Part shown: positions 61,853-64,000 of the stretch, in pieces
Layout of the letters: each line of letters opens with the position of its first letter
Position numbering within the stretch: position 1 is the stretch's first letter
Assembly (NCBI GenBank): GCA_963723745.1
Contig: CAVRRZ010000001.1
Coordinates: 930,001-994,000 of the forward strand
DNA from: CAVRRZ01 sp963723745
GTDB lineage: Bacteria > Actinomycetota > Actinomycetes > Mycobacteriales > Geodermatophilaceae
Reading direction: 5' to 3'
Length of the DNA: 64,000 nt
Position numbers and translations under genes: made by a program
Notes under the pieces: model-generated
Databases searched by the model: none
Told to the model about the DNA's origin: nothing
What the model saw: only the letters and a program-made list of their open reading frames with translations

Positions 61853-62962
61853 GTGGGCTGGGCCGCGCTGTCCGAGCTCGTGCCGTACTACCCGCTGTAC
61901 GCACTGCTGTTCCTCGACACCGGGCTCTCGGCTGCCGAGATCAGCCTGCTGTTCGCGGTCTGGTCGGTCACCGGGTTCGTCAGCGAGATCCCCGCCGGCG
62001 CGCTGGCCGACCGCTGGTCCCGCCGGGGCGTGCTCGTGGTCGGCGGTCTGCTGGAGGCGGTGGGCTTCGCCGTCTGGACGGCGGCCCCCGCGTTCTGGGC
62101 CTTCCTCGTCGGCTTCGTGCTGTGGGGCGTGGCCGGCGCGCTCTGGTCGGGGGCCGCCGAGGCGCTGGTGTACGACGGGCTGGCCGCGGTGGGCGCTGCG
62201 GACTCCTTCGCCCGGGTCAACGGCTCGATGACCGCCGCCGAGTTCCTCGTCCAGGTGCCCACGGTGGCCGCGGCGTCCCTGTTGTTCGCCTGGGGCGGCT
62301 ACGCGGCGGTCGGGTGGGCCAGCGTCGTGGCCTGCCTGGCGGCGGCCGCGCTGGCGCTCCGCTTCCCGGAGGCGCCGCGGGCCGACGACGGCGAGCACCT
62401 GCTGGCCACCTTGCGTGCGGGCGTCTCCACCGCCGTCCGGACGCCGGGGCTGCGCGTCGTCGTCCTCGCGGTCGCCCTGCTCGGGGGGCTGGACGCGGTC
62501 GAGGAGTACTTCCCGGTGCTGGCCTCGGACTGGGGCTGGCCGACGACCGCGGTGCCCTTCGCCGTCCTGGCGATCTGGCTGGCCGGCGCCGCCGGTTCGT
62601 GGCTCGGTGGCCGCGCCGAGCACCTGTCGTCGTCCGTGCTGCTGGCCGGCCTGGTGCTCGGCGCGGGTCTGCTCGCCGCCTCGGCGGCGTGGGCGCGTCC
62701 GGCGGCGCTGGCCGCGGTCGCGGTGTTCTACGGCCTCTACCTCGCGGTGCTGGTGATCGCCGAGGCGCGGCTGCAGCACCGGATCACCGGCCCGCACCGG
62801 GCGACGGTGACCTCGGTGGCGGGGCTGGGCATCGAGCTCGCCTCGCTGCCGGTGTTCGCCGCGTGGGCGATCGGCGGGCCGTTCGCGGTCGCCGTCGTCG
62901 TCCTGGCCGTCGTCCCGCTGGTCGCCGCGGGTCTGCGACTGCCGGCCCGCGTCCCCGACTGA
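61853..62962 (+). CDS. MFS transporter, possibly truncated at its start
   Basis: At least 369 residues with about 12 helices. The first loop GALADRWSRRGVL is the MFS motif A. GTG 61853 is the first usual start after an in-frame TGA (61793); it has no ribosome binding site. The frame between the TGA and this GTG encodes RRPRRTALPPAARPLARLA, a plausible basic N-terminus, so the intact gene probably began at ATG 61781. Starting at 61853 would still keep the first helix (ALSELVPYYPLYALLFL). Functional status uncertain; substrate unknown. Confidence 0.7.
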   Translation: MGWAALSELVPYYPLYALLFLDTGLSAAEISLLFAVWSVTGFVSEIPAGALADRWSRRGVLVVGGLLEAVGFAVWTAAPAFWAFLVGFVLWGVAGALWSGAAEALVYDGLAAVGAADSFARVNGSMTAAEFLVQVPTVAAASLLFAWGGYAAVGWASVVACLAAAALALRFPEAPRADDGEHLLATLRAGVSTAVRTPGLRVVVLAVALLGGLDAVEEYFPVLASDWGWPTTAVPFAVLAIWLAGAAGSWLGGRAEHLSSSVLLAGLVLGAGLLAASAAWARPAALAAVAVFYGLYLAVLVIAEARLQHRITGPHRATVTSVAGLGIELASLPVFAAWAIGGPFAVAVVVLAVVPLVAAGLRLPARVPD

Positions 62963-62986
62963 CGCCGGTGCCCCGCGACGGGCGGA

Positions 62987-64000
62987 TCATCCCGCGGGGG
63001 TCACGGGGTAGGCCGCCTCGGCAGCGGCGGTGGCCGCGCGCAGCGCCTCCTTCACCGGGATGCCGAGCTCGCCGGCCAGCGCGGCGACGTCCTCGTACTC
63101 GACGCTCACGTTGACCACCCGGCCGTCGGCCACAGCGACCTTGACGCCCACCCGGCCGCCGAGCACCTCCACCGACGCCGACGCGCGCTCCAGCGCCACC
63201 TTGCCCACGGGCACGACCCGCAGGCCGATGGTCGAGGTGGTCGCGAACACGGCCGCCTGCACCTCCGGGACGACGTCCGGGCGGCACAGCGCCGACAGGG
63301 TGTGCGCGGCCCGCCCCTTCTTCATCAGGATCGGCGTCAGCCACGCGTCCGACGCCCCCGCCGCGAACAGCGCGTCGAGGACGCCCGGCCACAACCGTGG
63401 GTCCAGGTCGTCGACGTTGGCCTCCAGGACGACGGGGCCCGCCGTCGCGGCTCCCTCGGAGGGCGCACCCAGCACCAAGCGGACGAGGTTGGGCAGCTCC
63501 GCCGGGTCACGCCCGCCGACGCCCACGCCCACCCGTTCGACGCGCATCGTCGGCAGCGGGCCCCAGTCGGTGACCAGCGTGGCCAGCAGGGCCGCGCCCG
63601 TGGGGGTGCACATCTCGGCCGCCACCGGACCGGCGGCCACCGGCACGCCGGTCAGCAGTTCGAGCACCGCCGGGCCGGGGATCGGGACGACGCCGTGCGC
63701 ACCGCGGGCCGATCCGCTGCCGAGCGCGACCGGCGAGGCGGTCACCGCGGTCAGGCCCAGGTGCGCGAACCCCGCGACCACGCCCACCACGTCGGCCAGC
63801 GCGTCCAGCGCCCCGACCTCGTGGAAGTGCACGTCGTCCGCAGGGACGCGGTGCACCCGGCCCTCGGCCTCGGCGAGCCGCTCGAACACCTCCAGTGCGC
63901 GGTCGCGGACGGCGACCTCGAGGACCGACGACCCGAGCAGGCCGCGCACGTCGGCCCAGCTCCGGCGGACGTCGGACGGCGGGGCGTGCACGTGGACCCG
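62987..64000 (-). CDS. larC: LarC, nickel-pincer-cofactor nickel insertase (5' partial)
   Basis: 337 residues are visible; the frame is open to the window edge, so the N-terminus is missing. DVHFHEVGALDALADVVG, the ALGSGSARGAHGVVPIPGPA region, TPTGAALLATLV, ANVDDLDPRLW and WLTPILMKKGRAAHTLSAL are LarC signatures. LarC inserts nickel into the pyridinium dithiodicarboxylate mononucleotide cofactor of lactate racemase and related enzymes, using CTP. The two halves are in one frame here, unlike the frameshifted larC1/larC2 of Lactiplantibacillus. larB and larE would be expected beyond the edge. Confidence 0.9.
   Translation of the reverse strand, partial: RVHVHAPPSDVRRSWADVRGLLGSSVLEVAVRDRALEVFERLAEAEGRVHRVPADDVHFHEVGALDALADVVGVVAGFAHLGLTAVTASPVALGSGSARGAHGVVPIPGPAVLELLTGVPVAAGPVAAEMCTPTGAALLATLVTDWGPLPTMRVERVGVGVGGRDPAELPNLVRLVLGAPSEGAATAGPVVLEANVDDLDPRLWPGVLDALFAAGASDAWLTPILMKKGRAAHTLSALCRPDVVPEVQAAVFATTSTIGLRVVPVGKVALERASASVEVLGGRVGVKVAVADGRVVNVSVEYEDVAALAGELGIPVKEALRAATAAAEAAYPVTPAG

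Overview
This window is high-GC chromosomal DNA from an actinobacterium. The 16S sequence, the gene families and the many leaderless starts fit the Geodermatophilaceae (Blastococcus/Geodermatophilus/Modestobacter group). That placement is inferred from memory of the family, not from a database search. Gene density is high, with GTG and ATG starts and many 4-bp ATGA/GTGA stop-start overlaps. I saw no transposase, integrase, phage gene, CRISPR array or tRNA gene.

Layout. 1-5.4 kb: the end of a redox operon, with a NrfD-like membrane subunit (cut by the window edge), a molybdopterin catalytic subunit and an Mrp-type Fe-S carrier. 5.5-9.9 kb: AhpD-like protein, GntR/UTRA regulator, PAS-GAF-SpoIIE phosphatase, VOC enzyme. 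9.9-12.0 kb: carbamate kinase coupled to a barbiturase/cyanuric-acid-hydrolase-type enzyme. 12.0-15.9 kb: PHP phosphoesterase, RecQ helicase with a phosphoribosyltransferase-like tail, and AlkB. 15.9-21.65 kb: a complete rrn operon (leader, 16S, tRNA-free spacer, 23S, 5S, strong terminator). 21.7-26.9 kb: a lipoprotein, then allantoinase, allantoicase and 8-oxoguanine deaminase. 26.9-31.0 kb (minus strand): a surface/sigma module of DUF4397 protein, class F sortase, ECF sigma factor and anti-sigma factor, followed by an EgtE-like PLP enzyme. 31.0-37.5 kb: two STAS proteins, response regulator-histidine kinase-GerMN lipoprotein, a second AMIN-like secreted protein, TVP38 and DUF309 proteins. 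37.6-46.7 kb: malic enzyme, Fpg/Nei glycosylase, HAD hydrolase, MBL hydrolase, acetate-type symporter with its DUF485 partner, a saccharopine-dehydrogenase-like reductase and an orphan MutL-type ATPase. 46.7-55.3 kb: two bacterial-PH membrane proteins, rhodanese, acyl-CoA ligase, P450, SEC-C protein, arginine deiminase, SDR. 55.3-64 kb: ADPS-like FAD oxidase and GlpD (divergent), YdeI-type protein, ABC exporter, a UPF0016 Mn2+ exporter behind a yybP-ykoY riboswitch, an MFS gene with an early in-frame stop, and a partial larC.

How the genes relate. Two nitrogen-heterocycle catabolic loci flank the rrn operon: barbiturase with carbamate kinase, and the 8-oxoguanine/urate/allantoin arm. Acetate uptake (yjcH-actP) sits behind a perfect CRP/GlxR-type dyad. 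The repair genes recQ and alkB carry promoter motifs resembling DNA-damage promoters.

The least explained sequence is a pair of near-identical long inverted repeats at 26841-26899 and 53089-53147. Each lies exactly between two convergent genes, and one of them supplies the last codons and stop of the 8-oxoguanine deaminase gene. A recurring TANNNT box 6-7 bp before the start codon suggests that many genes here are transcribed without a leader.
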